64,000 nt of DNA. Source: Vreelandella nigrificans (GTDB lineage Bacteria; Pseudomonadota; Gammaproteobacteria; Pseudomonadales; Halomonadaceae). The notes beneath the pieces are model-generated. The model saw nothing but the letters and a program-made list of their open reading frames with translations. It ran no database searches and was not told the origin of the DNA. The DNA is taken from contig NZ_NWUX01000004.1 in NCBI RefSeq assembly GCF_002374315.1, positions 124,001 through 188,000 on the forward strand, in the 5' to 3' direction. Below, piece after piece: positions 19,014 through 27,412 of the stretch. The number at the start of each line of letters is the position of its first letter. Within the stretch, counting starts at the first letter, position 1. The position numbers and the translations under genes are program-made.

Positions 19014-20279
19014 ATGACGATACCACTCAGGTTGTCGGCCATCGGTCTGCCCGCTTTTCTGCTTTCTAGCTTGGTACACGCTAGCTTTATCGAAGAGATG
19101 TCATCTTCGCTGGAGTTCAAAAACTACTATATCCACCGTGATTATCCGCAAAGTAGTGGACAAACTGAACGGGCGGAGTGGGCCCAAGGCTTTTTGCTGA
19201 GGCTGGACTCAGGTTTTACCGAGGGGCCTATTGGGTTTGGTGTGGATACGCTGGGTATGTACGGGCTCAAGCTGGATTCCAGCCCATCCCGTTCCAATAC
19301 AGGCTTGCTGCCCCGTGAAGATGAGGCTGCGCCAGGGGCGCCAAATTATGCCCGGCGTGCTGAGGACGATTACGCCAAGTTTGGGATTTCCGCCAAGATG
19401 AGAGTCGCCGAAAGTGAGTTACGTTATGGCGATTTAGAACCGGCGCTGCCCACGCTGAGGCCCAATACCAGCCGTCTTTTCCCTCAGACGTTTCGTGGTT
19501 TTCAGATTACTTCTAATGATATTGACGATCTGGAGTTGACCGCGGGCTTGCTCTCGCGCACTAGACAGCGTGATGCAACCCATTATGAGGATCTCAGTAT
19601 CAACCGTAAGGGCGGCGCCTACACAGCGGCAGACAGCCAGCGGTTTCGGTTCGTGGGCGGCAATTACCGGGTTACCAACCGTACGCGGTTGGGTTATCAA
19701 TTCGCTCAATTGGAGGATATCTACCAGCAGCACTATCTGGGCGTGAGTCACTCGCTGGACCTTGGCGAGGGCCGCCTGGGGATGGACCTTCGTTACTTCT
19801 CGTCTGACGAGGCGGGAGCGGCCAGCGCCGGAGAGGTGGACAACCGGGCAGCCAGCAGCCGACTACGCTATCGCCTGAATGGCCATACCTGGAGCGGTGG
19901 CTATCAAGAGCAGTTTGGCAGTACGCCTTTCGCCTATGTTAATGGAACAACGGTTTATCTATTCTCCCAAATGCAGTTCAGTAACTTCACTGAGACCGGG
20001 CAGCGCGTATGGCATGCCCGTTACGATTACGATTTTACTGATATCGGGGTGCCTGGGCTTACCTTTACCGCCCGCTATGCAACAGGGGATAACGCCACGG
20101 TGGCAGGATTCGATGGCGAAGGGCGTGAGTGGGAGCGGGACCTTGATGTGGAGTACATACTGCAGAGCGGCCCCCTTAAGGGAATGTCCTTACGCTGGCG
20201 TAACGCCGTCCGTCGTGCCAACTTTTCCAGCGATATTGATGAGAACCGGTTGATGGTCGGTTACGTTCTGCCGTTGTAA
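19014..20279 (+). CDS. OprD-family outer-membrane porin
   Basis: A 421-residue outer-membrane beta-barrel of the OprD family. A signal peptide (FLLSSLVHASF, cleavage near residue 23) is followed by repeated amphipathic strands and a family-like ending DENRLMVGYVLPL. Family segments such as LELKNYYIHRDY-like, EGPIGFGVDTLGMYGLKLD and YGDLEPALPTLRPN are visible. OprD porins admit small, often carboxylated, solutes. It follows the lyase/hydrolase operon by 130 bp with a GAGGAG ribosome site, and presumably provides outer-membrane entry for the same substrate. Confidence 0.9.
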   Translation: MTIPLRLSAIGLPAFLLSSLVHASFIEEMSSSLEFKNYYIHRDYPQSSGQTERAEWAQGFLLRLDSGFTEGPIGFGVDTLGMYGLKLDSSPSRSNTGLLPREDEAAPGAPNYARRAEDDYAKFGISAKMRVAESELRYGDLEPALPTLRPNTSRLFPQTFRGFQITSNDIDDLELTAGLLSRTRQRDATHYEDLSINRKGGAYTAADSQRFRFVGGNYRVTNRTRLGYQFAQLEDIYQQHYLGVSHSLDLGEGRLGMDLRYFSSDEAGAASAGEVDNRAASSRLRYRLNGHTWSGGYQEQFGSTPFAYVNGTTVYLFSQMQFSNFTETGQRVWHARYDYDFTDIGVPGLTFTARYATGDNATVAGFDGEGREWERDLDVEYILQSGPLKGMSLRWRNAVRRANFSSDIDENRLMVGYVLPL

Positions 20280-20300
20280 TCTGCTTGCTAGGGGGAATGG

Positions 20301-21251
20301 TTAAACAGAGTGCTCTGGCGGGGGCAGAACGCTGATGTTGTCAGCGAATTCACGCTCCCCTTCACACTTCTCCGCTAGGTCTTGGCGCAGCGCTTCAATG
20401 AAGCGCTGCGCGATTGGGCGTTGCCCGGCGGGGGGCAAAATACAGGCATAGGTGAGCCCACTCGCTGGAGATAGCGGGCGCATAACCGTCTTGCCATTCA
20501 AACTGGAACCGCAGCACGCCCTATCCAGTAAGCCCAGGCCAAAGCCCGCTTCCACAAAGCTTGGCACCAGTTGTGTTGAACCGACCTCCAGCGCGATACG
20601 GGGCCTCTGGCCAATGGTCTCGAACAGGCGGTCCAGACGTTGTCGCCAGATTTGTTTCGGCCTGAGAGTAACGAAGGGCATTTCCGCCAATGCCTCTATG
20701 GGGATGTTTTCCTGCTTGGCCAACGGGTGGTCGAAGGGCAAGAGAACCTGGGTGCGTGCCTTGAGGATGGGAGTGACCGATAAATCAACAATCGCATTTT
20801 CAACCGGTAACGAGAGTAGACCGAGGTTGTAGCGACGGGAGCCGACGAGACGTTCGACATCGAATCGGCTACCAATATCGATCTTGCAGTTAAGTTCTTG
20901 GCAAGATGCCCGCAACCGCGCAATGACAGATGGCAAAAGGGTGGCGCCCAGAGGAGCTGAGGTAATAATGCGGAGCGCCTCCACACTACGTTGCCGGATG
21001 TCACTGGCAATAGAGGGAATTTCCTCAATGCCATTGAGAATATGCTCTGCTTCTCGGTAGAAGCGTTCCCCCTCCTGCGTTAATGACAGCTTCTGATGAT
21101 TGCGTATAAAGAGAGTGAGCTTTAGTTCTCCCTCCAGTGTGGATATCAGACGGCTGGCAGCTGGCTGGCTCAGGTTGACTGATTGAGCGGCGGCAGAAAG
21201 GGAACCATGTAATACCGTTAGCCTAAACAGGCGTAATGCTTTTAAATTCAT
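20301..21251 (-). CDS. LysR-type transcriptional regulator
   Basis: A 316-residue LysR regulator: N-terminal winged helix-turn-helix (LKALRLFRLTVLHGSLSAAAQ, SQPAASRLISTLE) and a C-terminal periplasmic-binding-like effector domain. It converges on the porin gene, with 21 bp between stops. It is the likely regulator of the dcuC-lyase-hydrolase-oprD cluster, by position only. Its C terminus is slightly long (ending near SVLPPPEHSV). Confidence 0.92.
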   Translation of the reverse strand: MNLKALRLFRLTVLHGSLSAAAQSVNLSQPAASRLISTLEGELKLTLFIRNHQKLSLTQEGERFYREAEHILNGIEEIPSIASDIRQRSVEALRIITSAPLGATLLPSVIARLRASCQELNCKIDIGSRFDVERLVGSRRYNLGLLSLPVENAIVDLSVTPILKARTQVLLPFDHPLAKQENIPIEALAEMPFVTLRPKQIWRQRLDRLFETIGQRPRIALEVGSTQLVPSFVEAGFGLGLLDRACCGSSLNGKTVMRPLSPASGLTYACILPPAGQRPIAQRFIEALRQDLAEKCEGEREFADNISVLPPPEHSV

Positions 21252-21313
21252 AACACCATTATTCTTATTGAAGTAAGCATATTGAGGCAGCGATTATAGC
21301 GGTTTTCTTTCTT

Positions 21314-21940
21314 TCATAACGGCTCTCCACGATAGTAGTGCCAAAGAAACAGCGAACCCACGCTACGCCAGGGCGCCCAGTGTTCTACCAACTGACGTGC
21401 CTGCTTAGGCGTGGGTTTGTCGTCCATGCCTTTTAAGCGGCCAAGCGCCACCCGCAGGGCGAGGTCATCGGCGGGAAAGATATCCGGGCGTTGCAGCGAG
21501 AACATCAGGTAGATCTCGGCGCTCCAGCGGCCAAAGCCACGTAGCTCAGTAATGGCGGCAATGGCTTCGTCATCGCTTAGCTGCTCAAGCCCATCGGCGC
21601 TGAAGGTGCCTGCGAGCTCCGCTTCTGCCAGCCCCTTGGCGTACTCAATCTTGCGCCAGGAGAGCCCCGCATCGCGCAGCGCTTGGCCTTCTACCTCCAT
21701 CACTGCCTTAGCATGTAATTCAGGCAGTAGTGTATTTACACGGCCCAGAATGGCGCGGGCTGCTTCGGTGGAGATCTGCTGACTAACGATGGTGGAGAGG
21801 AGTGTCGCAAAACCTTTATCGCGCTCGCGGGGTGGTGGCGCGCCTACAAGGGGCAGAGCGCGGGCGATATCTGGGTCGGCCTTAGCGAGTGCCGCCATGG
21901 CCTGTTTGATGGTGTTAATCGGCTGGTCGTCAGGTGTCAC
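21314..21940 (-). CDS. DNA-3-methyladenine glycosylase (HhH-GPD, AlkA-like)
   Basis: A 208-residue base-excision glycosylase with the helix-hairpin-helix-GPD fold: LSTIVSQQIST, the hairpin LRGFGRWSAEIYLMFSL and the catalytic aspartate in FPADDLALR. It would remove alkylated purines from DNA. It is shorter than E. coli AlkA (282) because it lacks the N-terminal domain, as do many bacterial homologues. It is divergent from the hipA locus with about 135 bp between starts. Confidence 0.9.
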   Translation of the reverse strand: MTPDDQPINTIKQAMAALAKADPDIARALPLVGAPPPRERDKGFATLLSTIVSQQISTEAARAILGRVNTLLPELHAKAVMEVEGQALRDAGLSWRKIEYAKGLAEAELAGTFSADGLEQLSDDEAIAAITELRGFGRWSAEIYLMFSLQRPDIFPADDLALRVALGRLKGMDDKPTPKQARQLVEHWAPWRSVGSLFLWHYYRGEPL

Positions 21941-22000
21941 TGCGGGCCCCCGTTATTAAATGAGAATATAATTGCTCAAAAACTAGTTGTTAGTTATTTT

Positions 22001-22063
22001 TTGAGTATTAAAATGCACATTACGATGCCTTTGACTACACTATTGAGCATTAAACTGCTCAAT
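22001..22063. promoter_or_regulatory. Two operator-like inverted repeats ahead of hipA
   Basis: The proximal site at 22042-22063 is a perfect 8-bp inverted repeat (ATTGAGCA, six bases, TGCTCAAT). A degenerate copy at 22001-22019 (TTGAGTATTAAAATGCACA) starts 42 bp upstream, four helical turns, so both face the same side of the DNA. A further half-site TGCTCAA lies at 21973-21979. HipB-type antitoxins bind such repeats cooperatively to repress their own operon, so these are the expected targets of the downstream HipB-like protein. The proximal site ends 15 bases before the chosen hipA start. Confidence 0.65.
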
Positions 22064-22077
22064 TGAGGTGGCCCGCG

Positions 22078-23421
22078 TTGCTAACCGTTCAAGCCTTCCA
22101 TCATGGTCAGTGGCACGATGCCGCTGAGTTGGTGATTGAACATCCAGAGCTAGGCCGTAAGGGGCCTGCTCGATTAGGCTATATCACCGATTATGCCCTT
22201 GAATGGCTGGATCGAGATGATGAGCATGCTTGCAGCCTGCGTTTGCCGATTGAGTTAATGAATACCCATCAATCGCCACATTGGTTCGCTTTTTTAGACG
22301 ATATCATGCCTTCTGGAGCAAGCCGCCGTCACTGGATCATGCAGTTGGGTATCTCGGCGCTTACCGAGGCTGAACAAGATTACCCTCTATTAGCTAAAGG
22401 TACGATTGCACCAGTCGGTAATTTGCGCATTAAAGAGGCGCTTCCCGAGCGCCCTGCAGGCAGTACGCTAGAACAGCAGCGCTTTTCTTTACGTGACGTC
22501 GTTGATCGAGATAGTGATTTTCTTGCCTATGCGCAGCAGATGGGAGCCGCGGGCGGTGGTGCAACGGGGGCCGGCGGAGAAGCACCTAAGCTATTGCTAC
22601 GTTGTACGCCAGACGATCAGGTCTGGATCGATACCTATCAAGATGATGTGACGAATACCGACCAACACTATCTGGTGAAATTTCCTCGCGGCCAGCGCAC
22701 CGAGCTTGATAACAACATCCTCCGCGCGGAGTACTATTTCTATCATGAGCTGGCGTCAATAGGCGTAGCGACCATTGCCACGCAAGGAATGCGGTTAATC
22801 GAAGGTGAGCGCTATCCATCGCTGTGGTTGCCCCGCTTTGATGTTGATTACCCCGCAGGGAAGCAAACGCTGTATGGGTTGGAGTCGGTTTATTCCGCGA
22901 TGGAGCGTCAGCCGGGAAGCTTCTTAAACCATTTTGCCGTGATTGAGTCACTGGTTGGCCTGTTGAGCCAGCCATACCGCTCTCGCGAGTCGGGAGGTCA
23001 TTTTGATACGGCGCGTTTCGTGAGCGAGTGGGTGAAACGTGATCTACTTAATGTTGCTTTTGCCAACAGCGATAACCATGGTCGCAATACGGCACTGTTG
23101 AAAACGCCTCAGGGAATCTGGTTGGCGCCAGTCTACGACTTTGCGCCCATGAAGGCTGACCCAGAAGGCATTATTCGCACCACCACTTGGGGCGCGCCAT
23201 TTGAAGAGGGCCCTGAATTCAATTGGGTAGCCATTGCGAAGAACTTGAATGCCTATGTGCCCCCCGAGCAATTGATGGCAGAGCTAAAAGCGCTGGGGAG
23301 TCAGCTAATCGGGCTAAAAGAACGACTTGCTGTGCGGGGAGTGCCGGAAGCGTTGCTAGCATCGAATGCGGTGGGGCTGAATTATCTGGACGCTAAGCTG
23401 AGCCGCTGGGGGCTAGTATGA
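22078..23421 (+). CDS. hipA: HipA-family serine/threonine kinase toxin
   Basis: A 447-residue HipA-family kinase, the toxin of a type II toxin-antitoxin system. Visible are the N-terminal subdomain (LTVQAFHHGQWHDAAELVI), the glycine-rich loop GGATGAGGEAPK (near residue 160), and the catalytic/magnesium segment NSDNHGRNTALL with YDFAPM (near residue 330). E. coli HipA is inactivated by autophosphorylation of Ser150 in its loop; here that loop has Gly/Ala/Thr and no Ser. I place the start at TTG 22078 because GAGGTGG lies 8 bases upstream; a TTG at 22063 would add five residues. Toxin precedes antitoxin, the reverse of E. coli hipBA. Confidence 0.87.
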   Translation: MLTVQAFHHGQWHDAAELVIEHPELGRKGPARLGYITDYALEWLDRDDEHACSLRLPIELMNTHQSPHWFAFLDDIMPSGASRRHWIMQLGISALTEAEQDYPLLAKGTIAPVGNLRIKEALPERPAGSTLEQQRFSLRDVVDRDSDFLAYAQQMGAAGGGATGAGGEAPKLLLRCTPDDQVWIDTYQDDVTNTDQHYLVKFPRGQRTELDNNILRAEYYFYHELASIGVATIATQGMRLIEGERYPSLWLPRFDVDYPAGKQTLYGLESVYSAMERQPGSFLNHFAVIESLVGLLSQPYRSRESGGHFDTARFVSEWVKRDLLNVAFANSDNHGRNTALLKTPQGIWLAPVYDFAPMKADPEGIIRTTTWGAPFEEGPEFNWVAIAKNLNAYVPPEQLMAELKALGSQLIGLKERLAVRGVPEALLASNAVGLNYLDAKLSRWGLV

Positions 23422-23454
23422 AACGCAAAGAACTTTTATGAAACGCAAAGAACT
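23417..23454 (+). repeat. Tandem duplication of the hipB start region (creates a 7-codon ORF)
   Basis: The 18-base unit TATGAAACGCAAAGAACT occurs twice with an offset of 20 bases. The first copy's ATG (23418) overlaps the hipA stop and opens a frame MKRKELL that ends in a TGA overlapping the ATG (23438) of the second copy. Because 20 is not a multiple of three, only the second copy leads into hipB. Each junction is an ATGA-type overlap, so ribosomes could re-initiate twice. Confidence 0.75.
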
Positions 23455-23767
23455 CTCTAGCATTGAGCGTGAGGCATTACTTATGGCGCTATTGTCCCAG
23501 CTGCTGCGGGAAGAGATCAGCTCAGGGCAGGTGCTGCGTAAACTACGCCGCGAAGTATTGGGAATGTCGCAAACACAATATGCCGAGCTGGTGGGCATTA
23601 GTCGTCGCTCACTGTCTGATCTTGAAGCCGATAAAGCAAGTCCTACATTGGCACTGCTTAACCAAGTATTCCGCCCTTTAGGGCTGCAAACAGGATTGGT
23701 GCCGCGTAACCGCGAACTGCGTAAGCGCTTACTGTCCATCGAGCAGTGTCCGTCTGAGTCTTTTTAA
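23438..23767 (+). CDS. hipB: HipB-like helix-turn-helix antitoxin
   Basis: A 109-residue Xre-type DNA-binding protein. The helix-turn-helix is LRREVLGMSQTQYAELVGIS with RRSLSDLEADKASPTLALLN. As the partner of the adjacent HipA-like kinase it should neutralise the toxin and repress the operon through the inverted repeats upstream. It starts 16 bp after the hipA stop. Its first codons are a duplicated copy of the sequence just upstream, so the apparent leader MKRKELL may tune antitoxin translation. Confidence 0.83.
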   Translation: MKRKELSSIEREALLMALLSQLLREEISSGQVLRKLRREVLGMSQTQYAELVGISRRSLSDLEADKASPTLALLNQVFRPLGLQTGLVPRNRELRKRLLSIEQCPSESF

Positions 23768-23937
23768 GGGTAGCTCATCACCAAAGAGCCGTACCGGCTA
23801 GCTCGTAAACCTCCTTTGCACGCTAACTTTTTTATGCGCGATGTATTTATACTTTCGTCTAGTCCTGCGATTATCCCCCTCTATCTAAGACCGTTTTGAT
23901 GAGCTGGCGCTTTGCAGAAGCGCTTGGGGAGAGAGGT

Positions 23938-25137
23938 ATGCAGGAGACGTCACTAGGCCAAGCGCGTAACCCGCGTTTGGCCGAATTCGTATTAGCGCTA
24001 GGTGGCTTTGGTATTGGCACTAGTGAATTTGTCATCATGGGCTTGATGAATCGCGTGGCGGAGGATTTATCCGTGACCGTTCCTCAGGTGGGCTACGCGA
24101 TTAGTAGCTATGCCTTGGGGGTGGTGGTAGGCGCGCCGCTGATTTCTGCTTTGGCGGCGAGGGTGCCGAAACGAGCATTGCTAATTGCGTTGATGCTAGT
24201 GTTTGCCGTAGGCAATATTGCCAGCGCCATGGCGCCAGGGTTTTGGTCGTTTGTCGGCTTGCGTTTTCTAGCAGGATTACCCCATGGCGCTTACTTTGGT
24301 GTGGCGGCGCTGGTAGCTGCTGGGGCGGTGCCTATTGACCAGCGAGCGCGGGCTATTGCTAGAGTAATGATGGGCTTAACCGTGGCTATTTTGATCGGTG
24401 CACCGTTAGGTACCTGGGCCGGAAACCTGTTTGGCTGGCAAATTGCCTTCGCTGCGGTAGGCGCAATTGCACTGTTGACGGCGTTGTTGATCCGCCTGTG
24501 GGTACCGCTGCAGCCGTTTGATGCGCTAGCAAGCCCGTTACGCGAGCTTTCTGCTCTGGTGAAGCAGCGGGTATTGGTAACCGTAGCCATTGCCTGTATC
24601 GGTTGTGGCGGCATGTTCTCGATCTTTAGCTACGTGATGCCTACGCTGACTCAGCAGGCGGGAATGAGTGAGGCACTGGGGCCACTGGTGCTGGTCATCT
24701 TTGGCCTTGGCTCGATAGCCGGTAATTTGGTTGGCGGGCGTGCGGCAGATAAAAACCTGATGCGAACCATCCCCTTAACATTAGTGTGGTGCGCTGTTAT
24801 CCAGGGGCTGTTCTATTTTGCCGCTAACAATGTTTGGACAGGACTTTTATTCGTTGGTCTAGTGGGGTCTAGCATGGCCCTGGCCCCTGCTCTACAAACC
24901 CGCTTGATGGACGTGGCGGGCGATGCTCAAACCATGGCCGCTTCGCTTAATCACGCGGCTTTTAATGGGGCTAATGCGCTGGGGGCATGGCTCGCTGGGT
25001 TGGCAATTAGTGCAGGCTTTAGTTGGTCGAGTACTGGGTTAGTAGGCACCGGGCTGGCACTGTGTGGGTTGGTGATTTTTGCCTGGGGACGATGGCTTGA
25101 AAAGCGAACATATGCAGTAGCACACTCCTTTAAGTGA
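23938..25137 (+). CDS. MFS transporter, DHA1 (AraJ/YdhP-like) family
   Basis: A 399-residue major facilitator with 12 hydrophobic segments. Family marks are the N-terminal ALGGFGIGTSEFVIMGLMN, RFLAGLPHGAYFGVAALVA, and the loop NLVGGRAADKNLMRT. Relatives export arabinose, nucleosides or drugs such as chloramphenicol; no substrate can be given. The start ATG at 23938 follows GGGGAGAGAGGT closely, better than the upstream in-frame ATG at 23896. It is probably transcribed alone. Confidence 0.88.
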   Translation: MQETSLGQARNPRLAEFVLALGGFGIGTSEFVIMGLMNRVAEDLSVTVPQVGYAISSYALGVVVGAPLISALAARVPKRALLIALMLVFAVGNIASAMAPGFWSFVGLRFLAGLPHGAYFGVAALVAAGAVPIDQRARAIARVMMGLTVAILIGAPLGTWAGNLFGWQIAFAAVGAIALLTALLIRLWVPLQPFDALASPLRELSALVKQRVLVTVAIACIGCGGMFSIFSYVMPTLTQQAGMSEALGPLVLVIFGLGSIAGNLVGGRAADKNLMRTIPLTLVWCAVIQGLFYFAANNVWTGLLFVGLVGSSMALAPALQTRLMDVAGDAQTMAASLNHAAFNGANALGAWLAGLAISAGFSWSSTGLVGTGLALCGLVIFAWGRWLEKRTYAVAHSFK

Positions 25138-25231
25138 GCTATTTCTAACACAAGGCCTAGAGGATTAAAGGTGGCGAAAGGCGTGTATTCTGCCTAGGTT
25201 GTAAGTGTGCTACCCATAAGGAGGTGACCCT

Positions 25232-25474
25232 ATGCATACTCAAATAATGAAGACGCCACGCGTCTTAATCCTGAGTGCTATTGCTGCACTAACGCTAGCC
25301 TTGGCAGGCTGTGGCACGACCACTGGCGAGCGTACTGCTAGTGGTGCTGGCATTGGCGCGGCGGTAGGCGCAGGCGCTGCGGCGGCGACGGGCGGTAGCG
25401 TAACCAAAGGCGCTGTGATTGGTGGTGGCGTAGGTGCTGCTACCGGTGCCGCTACGGATATCCGCCTGGATTAA
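25232..25474 (+). CDS. Glycine-zipper lipoprotein
   Basis: An 80-residue lipoprotein: a hydrophobic signal ending in the lipobox LAGC (Cys about residue 27), then a glycine-zipper region (GAGIGAAVGAGAAAATGG, VIGGGVGAATGAATD). Such small YMGG/OmpA-like zipper lipoproteins sit in the outer membrane; their roles are mostly unknown. A strong AAGGAGGTGA ribosome site precedes the ATG. It converges on the extensin-like gene. Confidence 0.85.
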   Translation: MHTQIMKTPRVLILSAIAALTLALAGCGTTTGERTASGAGIGAAVGAGAAAATGGSVTKGAVIGGGVGAATGAATDIRLD

Positions 25475-25486
25475 CGATTAGGCGCC

Positions 25487-26182
25487 TTATCGGCAAAGCC
25501 TAAAGCCGCGCATGCCTAAATGGAAGTGGTCAGCATGCGCGGCGTTATAGTCTGGCCCTAACACATTGCCAAATACATCGCAGGCGCCATCTCTGGCCGC
25601 CCGTAGGAACTCTCCCGTTGCTCCGTCATTATCCCAGTGGTTGAGAAGTGTAATTTGCTGGCCATTCTCGAATCTAAACCCCGCTACATCCAATGCTTCA
25701 GCGGTAGCGTGCTCGCTTCGGCGACCGGACTCACGGCCATATACGTTGCGGCAGGCGAAGCTACCCAGATGATCTACCTGGGCGACACGGCTGCCCATAA
25801 TCTCTTCAGCGGCGGGTTGCAGGGAGTGGCGTTCATACATCACCCAGGCCAATGCCAGTGGGCAAGTGGCGACAAAACTTTGATTGAAGCGAACACTGCT
25901 GGACTGCATACGTACTACGTTACTGAGTGGGCAGCTTGCAGTGGGTACGTAATCTGCCAAAGGGGTGTAACTAAGCTCGCTCTCTGGCACTGTGTTCAGC
26001 GCTGCCAAACAGGCCTCACGATTATCGTTCAAGCGTTTGAGCTTAAGCTGGGTAACGGGGGTGATAGGATCGTCAACATAAAGCGGTGCCCAGGGAGCCC
26101 AGTGGCGGGGAATTTCAATGATGCCCTGTTGTAATGCCACGCCTACGGCAATAAAGCATAAAATGATAAGCGCTCTACGCAT
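25487..26182 (-). CDS. Extensin-like C-terminal domain protein
   Basis: A 231-residue protein with one N-terminal hydrophobic segment (ALIILCFIAVGVALQQG) and an extensin-like C-terminal domain: YTPLADY...CPLSNVVRM, CPLALAWVMYERHSLQPAA, RSEHATAEALDVAGF, DYNAAHADHFHLGM. The HATAEALD and HADHFHLG motifs resemble metal sites of peptidoglycan amidase-like (VanY/MepA-type) folds, so a cell-wall role is plausible; no activity is established. It is periplasmic or membrane anchored and transcribed alone. Confidence 0.85.
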   Translation of the reverse strand: MRRALIILCFIAVGVALQQGIIEIPRHWAPWAPLYVDDPITPVTQLKLKRLNDNREACLAALNTVPESELSYTPLADYVPTASCPLSNVVRMQSSSVRFNQSFVATCPLALAWVMYERHSLQPAAEEIMGSRVAQVDHLGSFACRNVYGRESGRRSEHATAEALDVAGFRFENGQQITLLNHWDNDGATGEFLRAARDGACDVFGNVLGPDYNAAHADHFHLGMRGFRLCR

Positions 26183-26390
26183 GCTGATCTCCTTATCGCT
26201 CTGCGTGAAACCCTACAGCCCACGCCATGGGTGTGCGATACTGCGCACCATTCTAACGCCTGCGCTAAACTTGGCGATTGTTGTCAGCTGGTTTATTTTT
26301 GCCCGCTAAGTTGTTATTAGCGTGCTCTATTAACGTTGCGTTTATTTAACTTTTCGCTTTCGCTAATTTTTTCGCTAACTTTTTCGTTAA

Positions 26391-27038
<648 letters not shown>

Positions 27039-27065
27039 TCTATCAGGTCATATTGCCACTTTTTT

Positions 27066-27105
27066 CGCTGGGTCGGCGGCGTTGTTCAACAACGTCGGCC
27101 CAGCG
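27066..27105 (+). other. Long imperfect hairpin in the gmk-rpoZ spacer
   Basis: CGCTGGG and CCCAGCG, with further pairing (GTTG/CAAC) inside, make a long GC-rich stem-loop 21 bases before the rpoZ start, preceded by a T run. There is no T tract after it, so on the plus strand it is not a terminator. It may be an mRNA processing or stability element setting rpoZ expression relative to gmk. Confidence 0.45.
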
Positions 27106-27126
27106 TCGTCATTACAGGAAGACCCC

Positions 27127-27384
27127 ATGGCTCGCGTAACCGTCGAAGATTGTCTGGAAAATGTTGAAAATCGCTTCAAGCTGGTGATGATTTCCACCCA
27201 GCGCGCGCGCCAGCTGGCTCGCGGTTCCCGTGATGCGCAACTACCCTGGGAAAACGATAAGCCCACTGTTATGGCTCTGCGCGAAATCGCTGCGGGCCTA
27301 GTTGATCACACGGTGCTGGATGAGCCGGTTGAAGCCCCCGTGCGTACGCGCCCCGCGATGGCGCCTACTCATATCGACGACTAA
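27127..27384 (+). CDS. rpoZ: RNA polymerase omega subunit
   Basis: An 85-residue omega subunit, which assists RNA polymerase assembly and, in gammaproteobacteria, forms part of a ppGpp site. It begins [20 protein letters not shown] and contains RARQLARGS and [16 protein letters not shown], all diagnostic. The ATG at 27127 is chosen over a longer in-frame start because AGGAAG lies just before it. Together with spoT 28 bp downstream it links ppGpp synthesis and its target, as is usual. Confidence 0.97.
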   Translation: MARVTVEDCLENVENRFKLVMISTQRARQLARGSRDAQLPWENDKPTVMALREIAAGLVDHTVLDEPVEAPVRTRPAMAPTHIDD

Positions 27385-27412
27385 GGTTAAGAACCGATTA
27401 GGGGCGCGGTAA

